A DNA stretch of 64,000 nt from Microbulbifer thermotolerans (GTDB lineage Bacteria > Pseudomonadota > Gammaproteobacteria > Pseudomonadales > Cellvibrionaceae), in the NCBI RefSeq assembly GCF_900112305.1, contig NZ_FOKT01000003.1, forward strand, positions 372,001 through 436,000. The letters run 5' to 3'. Both the position numbers and the translations under genes were made by a program. The notes beneath the pieces were generated by a model that was given only the letters and a program-made list of their open reading frames with translations, made no database searches and was not told the origin of the DNA. This document shows, piece after piece, positions 29,382-38,683 of the stretch; position 1 is the first letter of the stretch; the number at the start of each line of letters is the position of its first letter.

Positions 29382-30160
29382 TATTTACCGCGCTCTTGTT
29401 TGTTATGGAGGGGTTCTTGGCCGGATGGCCGCACTATGTCACCGCCTATGTCGTGGCGGTGGTCGTGGTCGTGGGTGTAAGGGGCCACCTTGTCGCCGAA
29501 GAGTTCGAGGTAGGCCGGGTCCCGACTCACTTGTTCGGGGTGCCCGTAGCAGCAGATATGCTGGTTGATACACAGCACCCGGTCGGTCGCGGCCATTACC
29601 AGGTGCAGGTCGTGAGATACCAGCAGCACGCCGCAGCCCAGCTCATCCCGCAGGGCGGCGATTAACTGGTAGACTTCGCCCTGGCCGCCCAGATCCACGC
29701 CCTGGGTGGGCTCGTCCAGAACCAAAAGCTGCGGGTTGCGCGAAGCGGCCCGGGCCAGCAGTACTCGCTGCATTTCGCCGCCGGACAGATCCGCCAAAGC
29801 GGTTGCACTCAAGTGTTCCGCGCCGACTCTCTGCAATGCCGCGCGCGCCCGCTCGGCACTCAGATCCGCCTGGCCCAGTTGCAGAAAACGCTGTACCGAC
29901 ATCGGCAGGGACGCATCGACCTGCAAACGCTGCGGCATATAACCGATGCGCAGGCCGGGTTTGCGCCGCACAGAGCCGCTGGTGGCTTTGGTCAGGCCGA
30001 GCAACAAGCGCAACAGCGTCGTCTTGCCGGCGCCGTTGGGTCCGATAACGGTGACGATCTCCCCCGCGCGCAGTTGCAGCGAAATATCTCGCAGCAGCTG
30101 CCGGCCAGCGATTTCCAGGCCGAGGTGGTCAGCGGTGATCAGTGGCTCCGATGGGCTCAG
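29381..30160 (-). CDS. znuC: Zinc ABC transporter ATP-binding protein, apparent CTG start
   Basis: 259 residues. Walker A is IGPNGAGKTTLLRLLLGL, the signature LSGGEMQRVLLARA, and Walker B LLVLDEPTQGVD, followed by a His/Asp-rich tail (THDHDHRHD) typical of ZnuC. The Walker A lies upstream of any ATG, GTG or TTG that would keep it whole. Between the in-frame TAA stop and the ATP-binding core, the best start is CTG 30160 (LSPSEPLITADHLGLEIAG), with GGAG eight bases ahead; an ATT further upstream is the only other near-cognate start noted. Supplies ATP-driven zinc import with ZnuB and ZnuA. Confidence 0.9.
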   Translation of the reverse strand: MSPSEPLITADHLGLEIAGRQLLRDISLQLRAGEIVTVIGPNGAGKTTLLRLLLGLTKATSGSVRRKPGLRIGYMPQRLQVDASLPMSVQRFLQLGQADLSAERARAALQRVGAEHLSATALADLSGGEMQRVLLARAASRNPQLLVLDEPTQGVDLGGQGEVYQLIAALRDELGCGVLLVSHDLHLVMAATDRVLCINQHICCYGHPEQVSRDPAYLELFGDKVAPYTHDHDHRHDIGGDIVRPSGQEPLHNKQERGK

Positions 30161-30215
30161 GGTGAAATCTCCAAAATGGCGAGGGGATTGGAATGACTGG
30201 CGGGCAATAGCCGGG

Positions 30216-30230
30216 TGTGATTATATCGCA
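30216..30230. promoter_or_regulatory. Candidate Zur box between znuC and znuA
   Basis: TGTGATTATATCGCA is an interrupted palindrome (TGYGAT-N3-ATCRCA). It shares about 11 of 15 positions with the enterobacterial/pseudomonad Zur core TGTTATAATATAACA. It lies in the 85-base divergent region, 16 bases before the znuA start. Expected to shut off both operons when zinc is sufficient. Confidence 0.55.
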
Positions 30231-30245
30231 GTTTTTTGTCGACCC

Positions 30246-31151
30246 ATGTCCAATATGATGTTTCGTCCGCGGTACCTGCTTCTTTTATCGACGCTCATTC
30301 TGCTCGCCGCCTGCGACAGAACTCAGCCCGGGGAGCAGTCGCCACTGGTGGTGAGTATCCGGCCACTGGCACTGATTGCACAGGAGATTGTCGGTGACGA
30401 CCTGCCGGTGCATTTACTGATAGAAAACGCGGATCCACACCACTACGCGCCAAGTGTTTCCGACCGCGCGCTGCTGGAGCGGGCGCGCCTGGCGGTATGG
30501 CTGGGGCCAGAGATGGAAGCCGTGCTGGCGAAACAGATGGCACTGCTGCCCGCCGGGCGCCAGCTCCCACTGTTGCGCGCCGGCGGCTACGAATTTGCGG
30601 GCGCGAACGAAACCGATGCGCACCTCTGGCTGCGCCCGCGCAATGCCGCGGTCATCGGCGCACACATCGCCGAGCGCCTGGCCGAACTGGAGCCGAGTCG
30701 GGCGGAGGATTTCCGCCGCCGGGCGCGCGACTTCTCCCGCCAAATGGCCAACCTGCAAAAGGTGCTGGATCGCGCGCTCTGGGCATACCGGGACATGCCC
30801 ATCGTGGTGACACACGATGCCTACGGCCACTTTTTTGGTGCCGCCGGGGTGGAAACCAAAGCCCTCAGCCAAACCGGGACTGCGAGTCGCGGTGCCAAGG
30901 CGCTGTTGCAGTTGCAGGACGCCGGTGACGGCTGCCTGTTCGGAGAAGTGCCGGAAAATGACCGCGATCGCCAGCTGGCGGAACATCTGGGCTTGCGCTA
31001 CGTGGCCCTGGACCCGTTGGCAGTGCACCTGGCTGCGCGTGCCAGCTACCGAGATCTGATCGAGCAGTTGCTGGCACAGGCGCGCCGCTGCCTGGCGGCG
31101 CTGCCCCATAGTGTTTCTGCCCGGCATGAACACAAGGGAACCTCTGATTAA
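30246..31151 (+). CDS. znuA: Zinc ABC transporter substrate-binding protein, lipoprotein form
   Basis: 301 residues. The signal ends in LILLAAC with a lipobox cysteine at residue 23, so the protein is probably a lipoprotein. Zinc-site histidines of cluster A-I binding proteins are seen: His65/His66 (ADPHHYAPS), His126 (TDAHLWLRP) and His190 with the nearby His195 (VTHDAYGHFF). The histidine-rich loop of E. coli ZnuA is missing. ATG 30246 is 85 bases from znuC on the other strand. The last codons (HKGTSD) and the TAA stop come from a repeat-like sequence. Confidence 0.92.
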   Translation: MSNMMFRPRYLLLLSTLILLAACDRTQPGEQSPLVVSIRPLALIAQEIVGDDLPVHLLIENADPHHYAPSVSDRALLERARLAVWLGPEMEAVLAKQMALLPAGRQLPLLRAGGYEFAGANETDAHLWLRPRNAAVIGAHIAERLAELEPSRAEDFRRRARDFSRQMANLQKVLDRALWAYRDMPIVVTHDAYGHFFGAAGVETKALSQTGTASRGAKALLQLQDAGDGCLFGEVPENDRDRQLAEHLGLRYVALDPLAVHLAARASYRDLIEQLLAQARRCLAALPHSVSARHEHKGTSD

Positions 31152-31220
31152 GTCGCTTTCTGGCGGTGCAGGTACTCCGGGGACAGATGGAAAGCCGATG
31201 CGAATGCATCAGCGGTTCCC
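31136..31220. repeat. Degenerate MITE-like fragment at the znuA 3' end
   Basis: Begins GGGAACCTCTGATTAAGTCGC, the family's left terminus with one change, and ends CAGCGGTTCCC, a worn right terminus. The inner part is short and diverged. The first 16 bases are coding and supply the znuA stop. The next 100 bases up to polA hold nothing recognised except its promoter. Confidence 0.6.
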
Positions 31221-31320
31221 GGACTTCGCCGGGCAGGTCGGGGAAAATGCCGGCAAAGGACGTTATGCTATCTGCAATTTGCCTCCCGCAATCCAATTCC
31301 AACACTGATTTCTGAGATTT

Positions 31321-34044
31321 ATGACGAACAAAAACACCCAAGCTCCGCTGATCCTGGTGGACGGCTCCTCTTATCTCTACCGCGCCTTTCACGCCCTGCC
31401 ACCTTTGACCACCAGCAGTGGCAAACCCACCGGCGCGGTGCGCGGCGTTATCGCCATGTTGCGCCGCCACCTGAAGGAGCACCCGGACAGCACTGTGGCA
31501 GTGGTGTTTGATGCCAAGGGCAAGACCTTCCGCGACGAACTCTACGCCGACTACAAGTCCCACCGCCCGCCGATGCCCGACGAGCTGCGCGAGCAGATCC
31601 AGCCAATTCACGACATCATCGATGCTATGGGCTTGCCGCGGCTGGTTGTGGAAGGTGTCGAGGCGGACGACGTGATCGGTACCCTGGCCCTGGAGGCACA
31701 GCGTCAGGGCCAGGCAGTGATTATCTCCACCGGCGACAAGGACATGGCGCAACTGGTGCGCCCGGGTATCACCCTGGTCAACACCATGAGCAACACCGAG
31801 TTGGATGTGGAAGGTGTCAGGGAGAAATACGGTGTGGGCCCGGAGCTGATCATCGATTTCCTCGCCCTGATGGGGGACAAATCCGACAATATTCCCGGCG
31901 TGCCCGGCGTGGGCCAGAAGACCGCCCTGGCACTGTTACAAAACCTCGGCAGCTTAAAGGACATCTACGCGGACCTGGATGCCATCGCACCCCTCGGATT
32001 CCGCGGCGCCAAAACGCTCGGTAAAAAAATGGCGGAGCACCGCGAAGCCGCCGAATTGTCTTACAAACTGGCCACGATCAAGACCGATGTGGACTTGCAG
32101 CTTCATCCACAGGATCTGCACAACGCCGAGCCGGACATCGACAGACTGATCGCACTGTTCGAGACGCTGGAATTCCGCGGCTGGCTGGAGGAGCTCTCCG
32201 GCGAATCCGCGCAAGAGGCAATGGCGGAAGCGGTCGAACGGGAATACGCCATAGTGACCGAAATGGCCGAATTCGACGCCTGGCTGCAGAAACTCAAAGA
32301 AGCCGAAATTTTTGCCTTCGACACAGAGACCACCAGCCTCAACTATATGCAGGCCAAGCTGGTGGGCCTGTCTTTTGCCGTGGAACCCTACAAGGCCGCC
32401 TATGTGCCCCTGGCGCACGATTATATGGGGGCGCCGGCGCAGCTGCCTTTCGATGAGGTGCTGGCCAAGCTCAAGCCGCTGCTGGAAGACGAAAACCACA
32501 AGAAGGTGGGCCAGAACCTCAAATACGACAGCCATATCCTCGCCAACTACGGCATAGAACTGCGCGGGATTGCCCGCGACACCATGCTCGAATCCTACGT
32601 GCTCGACAGCACCGGCAGCCGCCACGATATGGATAGCCTGGCGCTCAAATACCTGGGCGAGCAAACGGTCCACTACGAAGACATTGCCGGCAAGGGCGCC
32701 AAGCAGCTGACCTTCAACCAGATCGAGGTGGACAAGGCGGGCCCCTACGCCGCTGAGGACGCCGACATCACCCTGCGCCTGCACCAGGAACTCTCCCCGC
32801 GACTGGCCCGCGAGCCGTCTCTGGAAAAAGTGCTGGACGAAATCGAAATGCCCCTGCTGCCGGTACTGGCGCGTATGGAGCGCAACGGCACTTATATTGA
32901 CGCCAAAATGCTCGCCGCGCAGAGCGCCGAGCTGGAACAAAAGATGCGCGAAGTAGAGCAGCGGGCCTTTGAGGAAGCCGGTGAAGAATTCAACCTCGGC
33001 TCTACCAAACAGCTGGGGGCCATACTCTTCGACAAGCTGCAGATACCGGTCATCAAAAAAACCCCCAAAGGCGCCCCCTCCACCGCGGAACCGGTTCTGC
33101 AGGAACTGGCCCACAGCCACGCGCTGCCGGCCCTGATTATGGAATACCGGGGTCTGGCCAAATTAAAAAACACTTACACCGACAAACTGCCGCAGATGAT
33201 CGATCCGGCCACCGGCCGGGTGCACACCTCCTATCACCAGGCAGTGACGGCCACCGGGCGCCTGTCTTCCAGCGATCCGAATCTGCAGAATATCCCCATC
33301 CGCACAGAGGAGGGGCGCCGCATCCGCCAGGCCTTTGTCGCTCCCGCGGGAAGCAAAATTATCGCTGCCGACTATTCGCAGATAGAACTGCGCATTATGG
33401 CCCATCTATCCGGCGACAAAGGTTTAGTGGAAGCCTTTGCCGCAGGCCAGGACATCCACCGGGCCACGGCCGCCGAGGTATTTGAGGTAGCGCCGGAGGC
33501 GGTGACCGATGAGCAGCGCCGCCGCGCCAAGGCGATTAACTTTGGCCTGATATACGGCATGTCCGCTTTCGGGCTAGCCAAGCAATTGGATATTCCCCGG
33601 GCCGACGCACAGCAATATGTAGACCTCTACTTCGAGCGCTATCCGGGCGTGCACGCCTATATGGAAAACACCCGCAAACAGGCGTCGGAACAGGGCTATG
33701 TGGAAACTCTGTTCGGGCGCCGCCTCTATCTGCCGGAAATCAATTCCCGTAACGGCGCCCAGCGCCAGGCCGCCGAGCGCACCGCCATCAACGCGCCTAT
33801 GCAGGGCACCGCCGCAGACATTATCAAACGCGCCATGATCGCCGTGGACACCTGGCTGGCGGAGCAGGGACTGGAAACCAAGCTGATTATGCAGGTGCAC
33901 GACGAACTGGTACTGGAAGTGCCGGAACGGGAAGTGGAGCAAGTCAGCACTGGTATCACCGAACTGATGCAAAGCGCCGCGGAACTGCACGTGCCCCTGA
34001 TTGCAGATTTGGGGGTGGGGGATAACTGGGATCAGGCGCACTGA
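31321..34044 (+). CDS. polA: DNA polymerase I
   Basis: 907 residues in three parts: a 5' nuclease (about 1-290, [14 protein letters not shown] and GDKDMAQLV), a proofreading exonuclease (about 310-490, FDTETTSL with Asp334 and Glu336) and a polymerase (about 530-907). Polymerase motif A is [13 protein letters not shown], the finger helix [14 protein letters not shown], and motif [12 protein letters not shown]. All key residues of an active three-function enzyme appear present. It fills gaps in replication and repair. ATG 31321 opens [15 protein letters not shown]. Confidence 0.98.
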   Translation: MTNKNTQAPLILVDGSSYLYRAFHALPPLTTSSGKPTGAVRGVIAMLRRHLKEHPDSTVAVVFDAKGKTFRDELYADYKSHRPPMPDELREQIQPIHDIIDAMGLPRLVVEGVEADDVIGTLALEAQRQGQAVIISTGDKDMAQLVRPGITLVNTMSNTELDVEGVREKYGVGPELIIDFLALMGDKSDNIPGVPGVGQKTALALLQNLGSLKDIYADLDAIAPLGFRGAKTLGKKMAEHREAAELSYKLATIKTDVDLQLHPQDLHNAEPDIDRLIALFETLEFRGWLEELSGESAQEAMAEAVEREYAIVTEMAEFDAWLQKLKEAEIFAFDTETTSLNYMQAKLVGLSFAVEPYKAAYVPLAHDYMGAPAQLPFDEVLAKLKPLLEDENHKKVGQNLKYDSHILANYGIELRGIARDTMLESYVLDSTGSRHDMDSLALKYLGEQTVHYEDIAGKGAKQLTFNQIEVDKAGPYAAEDADITLRLHQELSPRLAREPSLEKVLDEIEMPLLPVLARMERNGTYIDAKMLAAQSAELEQKMREVEQRAFEEAGEEFNLGSTKQLGAILFDKLQIPVIKKTPKGAPSTAEPVLQELAHSHALPALIMEYRGLAKLKNTYTDKLPQMIDPATGRVHTSYHQAVTATGRLSSSDPNLQNIPIRTEEGRRIRQAFVAPAGSKIIAADYSQIELRIMAHLSGDKGLVEAFAAGQDIHRATAAEVFEVAPEAVTDEQRRRAKAINFGLIYGMSAFGLAKQLDIPRADAQQYVDLYFERYPGVHAYMENTRKQASEQGYVETLFGRRLYLPEINSRNGAQRQAAERTAINAPMQGTAADIIKRAMIAVDTWLAEQGLETKLIMQVHDELVLEVPEREVEQVSTGITELMQSAAELHVPLIADLGVGDNWDQAH

Positions 34045-34054
34045 TACAGCCGTC

Positions 34055-34235
34055 TTAAATAGCCTCTGATTCACTTGTGAGACATTTGTTACAAGTTCAG
34101 GGGCACTCGGCAAATGGGATAGGTATTTCAAATATCCAGGACCAATTCCCAATATCTGACGGCTTCACAATGTCATCCCATCACCTGGGTTGCTCGCCCG
34201 GACTGGAGAACCTTTTCACCAGAGAGTTACTGAGC
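34055..34235. repeat. Strongly diverged MITE-like copy after polA
   Basis: Left end AATAGCCTCTGATTCACTTG, right end CTGGAGAACC...CACCAGAG; the inside keeps GGGATAGGTATTTCAAAT and ATGTCATCCCATCACCTGGG, the expected arms. Recognisable only by comparison with the other copies. Confidence 0.5.
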
Positions 34236-34450
34236 AAATTTTTTTGCTTTGCAGATAATTTTGCTCGAATAAAGGTGTGACGCAGCACCCAAAGAACTGG
34301 CTGGTCGCCTTTTTCCCGGCTTGTTCAATAAAAATTTTTGCCGAGTAGCTAACAATAAAAACACTCGCCAGTTGATCGGCGTCACATTCAGCTCCTAGAA
34401 TCCGACGGCGTCGCTATAGCGGCAGGGAATTTTTTCAGGGAGTTAACAAA
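34236..34450. other. AT-rich intergenic region before the unknown 408-residue gene
   Basis: Sharply AT-rich (about 34230-34360). AGCAAATTTTTTTGCT near 34233 could terminate polA transcription; the rest probably contains the promoter for the next gene, with a CAGGGAG ribosome site at about 34437. Confidence 0.4.
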
Positions 34451-35677
34451 ATGTTTTCGAACAATACTGTCCGGCGGGAAATCCGCATCGCCGGACACCA
34501 CGCTGGCAAACCCGTCACCATCACCCCGCAAGCCGACCCCATCTACCGAGAACTGGTCAAACTCGCCCGCCGCGGCAATTACTGGGCCGTGCTGACCGTC
34601 AACGGCATCCACCAGCTCGCCGCCGGCCGGTTGCATCAGAACAATATTTTCGTCAAACCGGATGCTGTACACAGAGACGGCACGGAAGAGTTTGTAGTGA
34701 TTCTGCCCGGCTGTCGTGTCACTGCGGAAAAACGCCCCGATGGCAGTTACCGCGTTTTGTATATGCAGGCGGATCTGAATTATTCGGAGCTAATGGAGAA
34801 GGCTGAGAAGCCGGGGCTTTATGAGGTAAGTAAGCTTGATAAGCGTTGGCTCGCAAGGTGGAAGAAAAAAGGCAAAATCAAAGAGAGGGAAGATCGGTTG
34901 GTGGCGATTAGTGATAGTGGTTATAAAAACCCTGACATAGCAGCAAGCCGATCCGCTTCACGAGTCGCCGAAGCGCCCTTTTCTGGCGGCGGCTTTAGGG
35001 TCGAAAAAAATGGCTTCGATATGCACTATACCCCGGGTAAGAAGCGTATCGGTGGACGGATCAATTATCGTGATGCAGTGCGCCCCTTGGATAATGCCAC
35101 GCTGCATGAGTCCGCGCTACTGTTGGCTAAAACCATGTATGACGCGCGCAAAATAAAAGGTGTGGGCTGGATTGCCGAATTTGGCGGCTCCGCTGTACTG
35201 ACCCAGGCGTTAAAAATTCTTGCCGATCGCGGTGTGCGGCTGGAAAACCATACCGCCTTTCTGGTGCGGCCCAGAACCTCTCCAAATGAGGCTGTTAAGG
35301 CCGCCCATGCGGTGGGTCTGAAATTGGACCGCAAATTCTCCAAAACTCATATGCTGGATTATATCGGCAACCGGGACCAGCTAGAGCTGATCATCAACCG
35401 CTGGAGAAATGAAAATGAAAAAAACTACAAATGGCTTCAGGCTATAACGGACATGGTCGAGCATGGTAAAAGCCTGCAGGGTGCTGGTGCTTTTATGGGC
35501 TCCTTGGCGGCAGTAGCGGGCCTATCCGCCAGTGCTCCGGCGCCAGCGGCGGCAGCGGCTTTTCTTACAGCCTTGGGCGCAGCGGTGGGCGGTGCCGCGA
35601 CAATCGGCAAGCTGGGCAAAACCATGACGGAGGCCTGGCTGCCGGATAAATACGACCGGATAAAGAGTAAATTCTAA
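34451..35677 (+). CDS. Unknown 408-residue protein with a C-terminal Ala/Gly-rich hydrophobic hairpin; candidate toxin/effector
   Basis: No family recognised. It has no signal peptide. The N-terminal 110 residues (MFSNNTVRREIRIAGHHAGK) look like a mixed alpha/beta domain. A basic linker (about 130-150, RWLARWKKKGKIKERED) and a central domain (about 180-330) follow. Near residues 342-392 are two Ala/Gly-rich hydrophobic stretches (AGAFMGSLAAVAGLSA and FLTALGAAVGGAATIG), resembling glycine-zipper membrane helices. The stop overlaps the start of the next gene as TAATG. Two tandem paralogues follow, the layout of a toxin with duplicated immunity genes; this is inference. Confidence 0.7.
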   Translation: MFSNNTVRREIRIAGHHAGKPVTITPQADPIYRELVKLARRGNYWAVLTVNGIHQLAAGRLHQNNIFVKPDAVHRDGTEEFVVILPGCRVTAEKRPDGSYRVLYMQADLNYSELMEKAEKPGLYEVSKLDKRWLARWKKKGKIKEREDRLVAISDSGYKNPDIAASRSASRVAEAPFSGGGFRVEKNGFDMHYTPGKKRIGGRINYRDAVRPLDNATLHESALLLAKTMYDARKIKGVGWIAEFGGSAVLTQALKILADRGVRLENHTAFLVRPRTSPNEAVKAAHAVGLKLDRKFSKTHMLDYIGNRDQLELIINRWRNENEKNYKWLQAITDMVEHGKSLQGAGAFMGSLAAVAGLSASAPAPAAAAAFLTALGAAVGGAATIGKLGKTMTEAWLPDKYDRIKSKF

Positions 35678-36555
35678 TGCGCAACTATATTAAATACCCG
35701 CCATTCGAGTGGCGGGAGCACAAGGGGCTGTGCATCCCCCGGGGGCCCTCTTTTCGTTGGGCAAGGGAAGTGACCATTCGCTTGACGAACTGTACTCTGG
35801 CCCTGCGCCTGCCGCGCCACGCGCCGCCGCCCGGGGCCGACAGCGGCGAGTGGAGGCTCCTGCCGCGGGTCTACGATCTGGAGGGGCGGAACCACAATGA
35901 TAACGTGATGCCCAGTCAAAGCTGGCTCTACGAGGGCATTATTGCGCGCGCCTGGGCTTTCTACGGCCCCTGGTTTACCGGCTGCATGGGCAATGTGCAT
36001 TTCAGTCTGGTTGGACTGCGCCTGTCGCAGCCCAACCCGCAGATCAACTTTCTCCATCCCCGGGCGCTGGAAACTGGCGCCCTAGGCCATGTCACCGCTG
36101 GCTGGGGACACCATACATGTGGAAATAAGCCCTACTACCAGGCGCCGCTTAACTGGACGCCCCTGGAGTATCTGCCCCTGCCAACAGTACGTTTTGATAT
36201 GCGGCGCGTGATACAAGCGGGAGAACTTGAACGCTTTGTCTTTTTCCCGGTGGGGCGTGATAAGTTGATCAAGATCAGCTTTGTCTGTAACCAGTACGCC
36301 ACCGGCACTCAGGAAGAGATAGATGCCCGTATCAGCCCTGAGCCGATGCTGGAGCTGGTGGAAAATATCCTCGACAGCCTGCAGGTTACCCCGTCGCCAG
36401 AGCTGCAGCGGGAAGTGGATGCGGTGCGGGAGGCTTACCCGGACGCGGCTGTTTCCCCCGACTGCCCGCCGCTGGACTGGCCGGCCCACGTGGACCGGGA
36501 CGGGCTGACGATACTGCCCTACGACGAGAAGCTGTACGCGGAGCCGGTGCGCTGA
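35677..36555 (+). CDS. Unknown 292-residue protein, tandem paralogue 1; candidate immunity/partner protein
   Basis: Starts ATG 35677, overlapping the upstream stop (TAATG), so it is translationally coupled. No signal peptide or membrane helix. It is rich in aromatics and prolines (YIKYPPFEWREHKG, IPRGPSFRWARE, SWLYEGIIARAWAFYGPWFTG). By my count about 83% identical to the next gene. The first 50 and last 90 residues are almost invariant, with changes gathered at about 51-200. Cysteines are few and no catalytic motif is evident. Family not recognised. Confidence 0.72.
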   Translation: MRNYIKYPPFEWREHKGLCIPRGPSFRWAREVTIRLTNCTLALRLPRHAPPPGADSGEWRLLPRVYDLEGRNHNDNVMPSQSWLYEGIIARAWAFYGPWFTGCMGNVHFSLVGLRLSQPNPQINFLHPRALETGALGHVTAGWGHHTCGNKPYYQAPLNWTPLEYLPLPTVRFDMRRVIQAGELERFVFFPVGRDKLIKISFVCNQYATGTQEEIDARISPEPMLELVENILDSLQVTPSPELQREVDAVREAYPDAAVSPDCPPLDWPAHVDRDGLTILPYDEKLYAEPVR

Positions 36556-36600
36556 GGCTGGCAGATTTGGGAGGTTGATGGTGCAGAAGAGCCGCTACTG

Positions 36601-37479
36601 ATGCGCAACTATATTAAGTATCCGCCATTCGAGTGGCGGGAACACAAGGGGCAGTGCATCCCCCGGGGGCCCTCTTTTCGTTGGGCAAGGGAAGTGTCCA
36701 TCCGCCTGATGAACTGCACTCTGGCATTGCGCCTGCCCCGCCATGCTCCGCGCCCAGTATCCGGCAGTAGTGAGTGGCGAATTCTGTCGCAGGTCTACGA
36801 GCTGAAAGGTAGGAATCACAACGATAGACGAATGCCTAGCCAGAGCTGGTTATATGAAGGGATAGTCGCGCGCGAATGGGCTTTCTATGGTCCCTGGTTT
36901 ACGGGTTGCAAGGGGAAGGTGCATTTCAGCCTTCTGGGATTGCGGCTTGCGGAGCCCAACCCGCAGATCAATTTCCTGCACCCCAAGGCCCTGGAGACCG
37001 CTGCCCTGAGCTATATCACCGCCAGCTGGGGGCATGAAGTCTACGGAAGCAAGCCCTATTACCAGGCGCCGCTTAACTGGACGCCACTGCACGAGCTGCC
37101 TGTGCCGGTGCTGTGCTTTGATATGAACTGTATCGTGCAAGCTGGTGAGCGCTTCCGTTTTGTCTTTTTCCCAGTGGGGCGGGACAAGCTGATCAAAATC
37201 AGTTTTACCTGTCACCAGTACGCCACCGGCACCCAGGAAGAGATAGATGCCCGTATCAGCCCGGAGCCGATGCTGGAGCTGGTGGAAAATATTATCGACA
37301 GCCTGCGCATCACCCCGTCGCCAGAGCTGCAGCGGGAAGTGGATGCGGTGCGGGAGGCCTACCCGGACGCGGCTGTTTCCCCCGACTGCCCGCCGCTGGA
37401 CTGGCCGGCCCATGTGGACCGGGACGGGCTGACGATACTGCCCTACGACGAAAAGCTGTACGCGGAGCCGGTGCGCTGA
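36601..37479 (+). CDS. Unknown 292-residue protein, tandem paralogue 2; candidate immunity/partner protein
   Basis: Same length as its neighbour and starting with the same codons, 45 bases after the first copy. The 3' quarter is nearly identical at the DNA level, pointing to recent duplication or gene conversion. The middle differs, e.g. at residues 51-60, at 136-149 (SYITASWGHEVYGS versus GHVTAGWGHHTCGN) and at 163-187. Localised variation in a tandem copy fits immunity proteins with different partners, but no homology proves that. Confidence 0.72.
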   Translation: MRNYIKYPPFEWREHKGQCIPRGPSFRWAREVSIRLMNCTLALRLPRHAPRPVSGSSEWRILSQVYELKGRNHNDRRMPSQSWLYEGIVAREWAFYGPWFTGCKGKVHFSLLGLRLAEPNPQINFLHPKALETAALSYITASWGHEVYGSKPYYQAPLNWTPLHELPVPVLCFDMNCIVQAGERFRFVFFPVGRDKLIKISFTCHQYATGTQEEIDARISPEPMLELVENIIDSLRITPSPELQREVDAVREAYPDAAVSPDCPPLDWPAHVDRDGLTILPYDEKLYAEPVR

Positions 37480-37532
37480 CCGATTAAGTTACCAACGCCG
37501 TCAGAAAAAATTCACATTTTTTTACGCAATTC

Positions 37533-37649
37533 GGGGAACCAGTCCGGCGGTCAGCCCTCTAAACAGGCAAGATCGTTGGAATGCGTCATCATCCCCCAAG
37601 GAAGTCAGATATTTGCCCCGGAATCCCCCAATTCCGGGGCATTTTTTTT
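37533..37649 (+). ncRNA. Candidate small RNA A, with intrinsic terminator
   Basis: About 117 bases from GGGGAACCAGTC to the T-run. It contains CCCTCTAAACAGGCAA and ATCGTTG, shared with candidate B at 42.6 kb. A pyrimidine-rich ATCATCCCCC stretch could pair with ribosome sites. It ends in a perfect 10-bp terminator stem GCCCCGGAAT/ATTCCGGGGC (37615-37640) and eight Ts. Its location after polA and before engB matches that of Spot 42/ErsA-type RNAs. The 5' end is a guess; there is no open frame of note. Confidence 0.5.
37615..37649 (+). terminator. Intrinsic terminator of candidate RNA A
   Basis: Stem GCCCCGGAAT and ATTCCGGGGC with loop CCCCCA, followed by TTTTTTTT. It also faces the convergent gene ending at 37664. 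Confidence 0.88.
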
Positions 37650-37663
37650 GGCTGTATGCGGGG

Positions 37664-38683
37664 CTATCGACTGTAGTGTTGCGCCGCGCTCAGGTAGATC
37701 CGTGTCTTGTGTCGCCATTGGCGGGGTTCCGCCACTGTGCTGTCCAGCAGGTGCGCGGCGGCCAGATGGGCCCGCAGCAGGGCGCGCGCGCCGCGGTAAA
37801 AGCGAGACAGGGTTTTGGGGGGCCGGTCGCCGCTTGCCTGGCTATAGTATTCTAGGGCCGCTTCCCCCAGGTCTTTTCTCCCCAGTAATTCGCATTCGAG
37901 TGCCAGATAGCTGAGTTCATCCACCGGGTCCACCCAGCGCAGCGGGCGGTTGAACTCCAGGCAGTCGATTATCTGCGGTGGCTGGGTCAGAAAGCAGTGT
38001 TCCGGGCGCAGGTCTCCATGTCCCTCGACAATCAGACCGTCTTTGGCGCGCCCACCCAGGAGTCCGGCCTCGCGCCGGGTGAAAGCGAGCAGGGCCTTTG
38101 CTGTCGCTTCAATTTCCTCCCCGTCCAGCGACAGTTGCGGTGCCTGCAGCTGATCGCGCCAGTTCTCAATCTGGTGGCGAAGCCCCGCCACATACTGTTC
38201 CCCGCGTAGGGCGATGACTTTCGCATTGCGGTAGAAGTCGCACAGCCGCTGCAGCAGGGGCGCCAGGGTCTGTGGGGCAGCAGTGGCGATCAGATGGGGC
38301 AGGGCGGTGTCTTCGCGCAGACGGCGCATCTTTACCAGCCATTCCACCACAGTGTCGTTTTGCGCTCCCAGGGACAAGTGGCCATCACTGTCCATGCGCA
38401 GGGCCACGACGTCGAGATAAACACCATCGGTCAGGCGCCGGTTCAGGCGTAGTTCTTCGCGGCAGACGGTGTGGCGCTTGTCCAGGGTGCTGAAATCCAG
38501 GTAGCTGGAGCGCACCGGTTTTTTCATCTTATAGGCGAAATGGTCGGTCAGAAAGACGCGCGCCATATGGGTTTCCACCAGGTGCACATGGCGGGTGCCC
38601 TCGGGATAGCTGGCCGGGGAGAGCAGGAAACGGGTTTTTTCCTCCAAGTCCGGCATTTTGGCGCTGGGATGGGTCATGGGCAT
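37664..38683 (-). CDS. Aminoglycoside-phosphotransferase-like kinase (COG2187 type)
   Basis: 339 residues. Kinase-fold marks of the APH superfamily: an ATP-site lysine region (FAYKMKKPVRSSYLDF), the catalytic loop VEGHGDLRPEHCFL (HGDLxPxH) and the metal aspartate in IIDCLEFNRPLRWVDPVDE. COG2187 proteins are related, often with a C-terminal AAA domain, absent here. Substrate unknown; a drug-resistance role should not be assumed. It is divergent from the phosphoribosyltransferase gene 63 bases away. The mycobacterial counterpart Rv2004c belongs to the DosR dormancy regulon. Confidence 0.82.
   Translation of the reverse strand: MPMTHPSAKMPDLEEKTRFLLSPASYPEGTRHVHLVETHMARVFLTDHFAYKMKKPVRSSYLDFSTLDKRHTVCREELRLNRRLTDGVYLDVVALRMDSDGHLSLGAQNDTVVEWLVKMRRLREDTALPHLIATAAPQTLAPLLQRLCDFYRNAKVIALRGEQYVAGLRHQIENWRDQLQAPQLSLDGEEIEATAKALLAFTRREAGLLGGRAKDGLIVEGHGDLRPEHCFLTQPPQIIDCLEFNRPLRWVDPVDELSYLALECELLGRKDLGEAALEYYSQASGDRPPKTLSRFYRGARALLRAHLAAAHLLDSTVAEPRQWRHKTRIYLSAAQHYSR

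Noticed and set aside
31954-33120. 388-codon frame antisense to polA
   Set aside because: Low-complexity FGV/QLG-rich translation typical of the reverse complement of a real gene; polA is certain.
37664-38683. Aminoglycoside resistance gene
   Set aside because: Only the kinase superfamily fold is shared; the sequence fits COG2187 proteins of unknown substrate, so no resistance claim is made.
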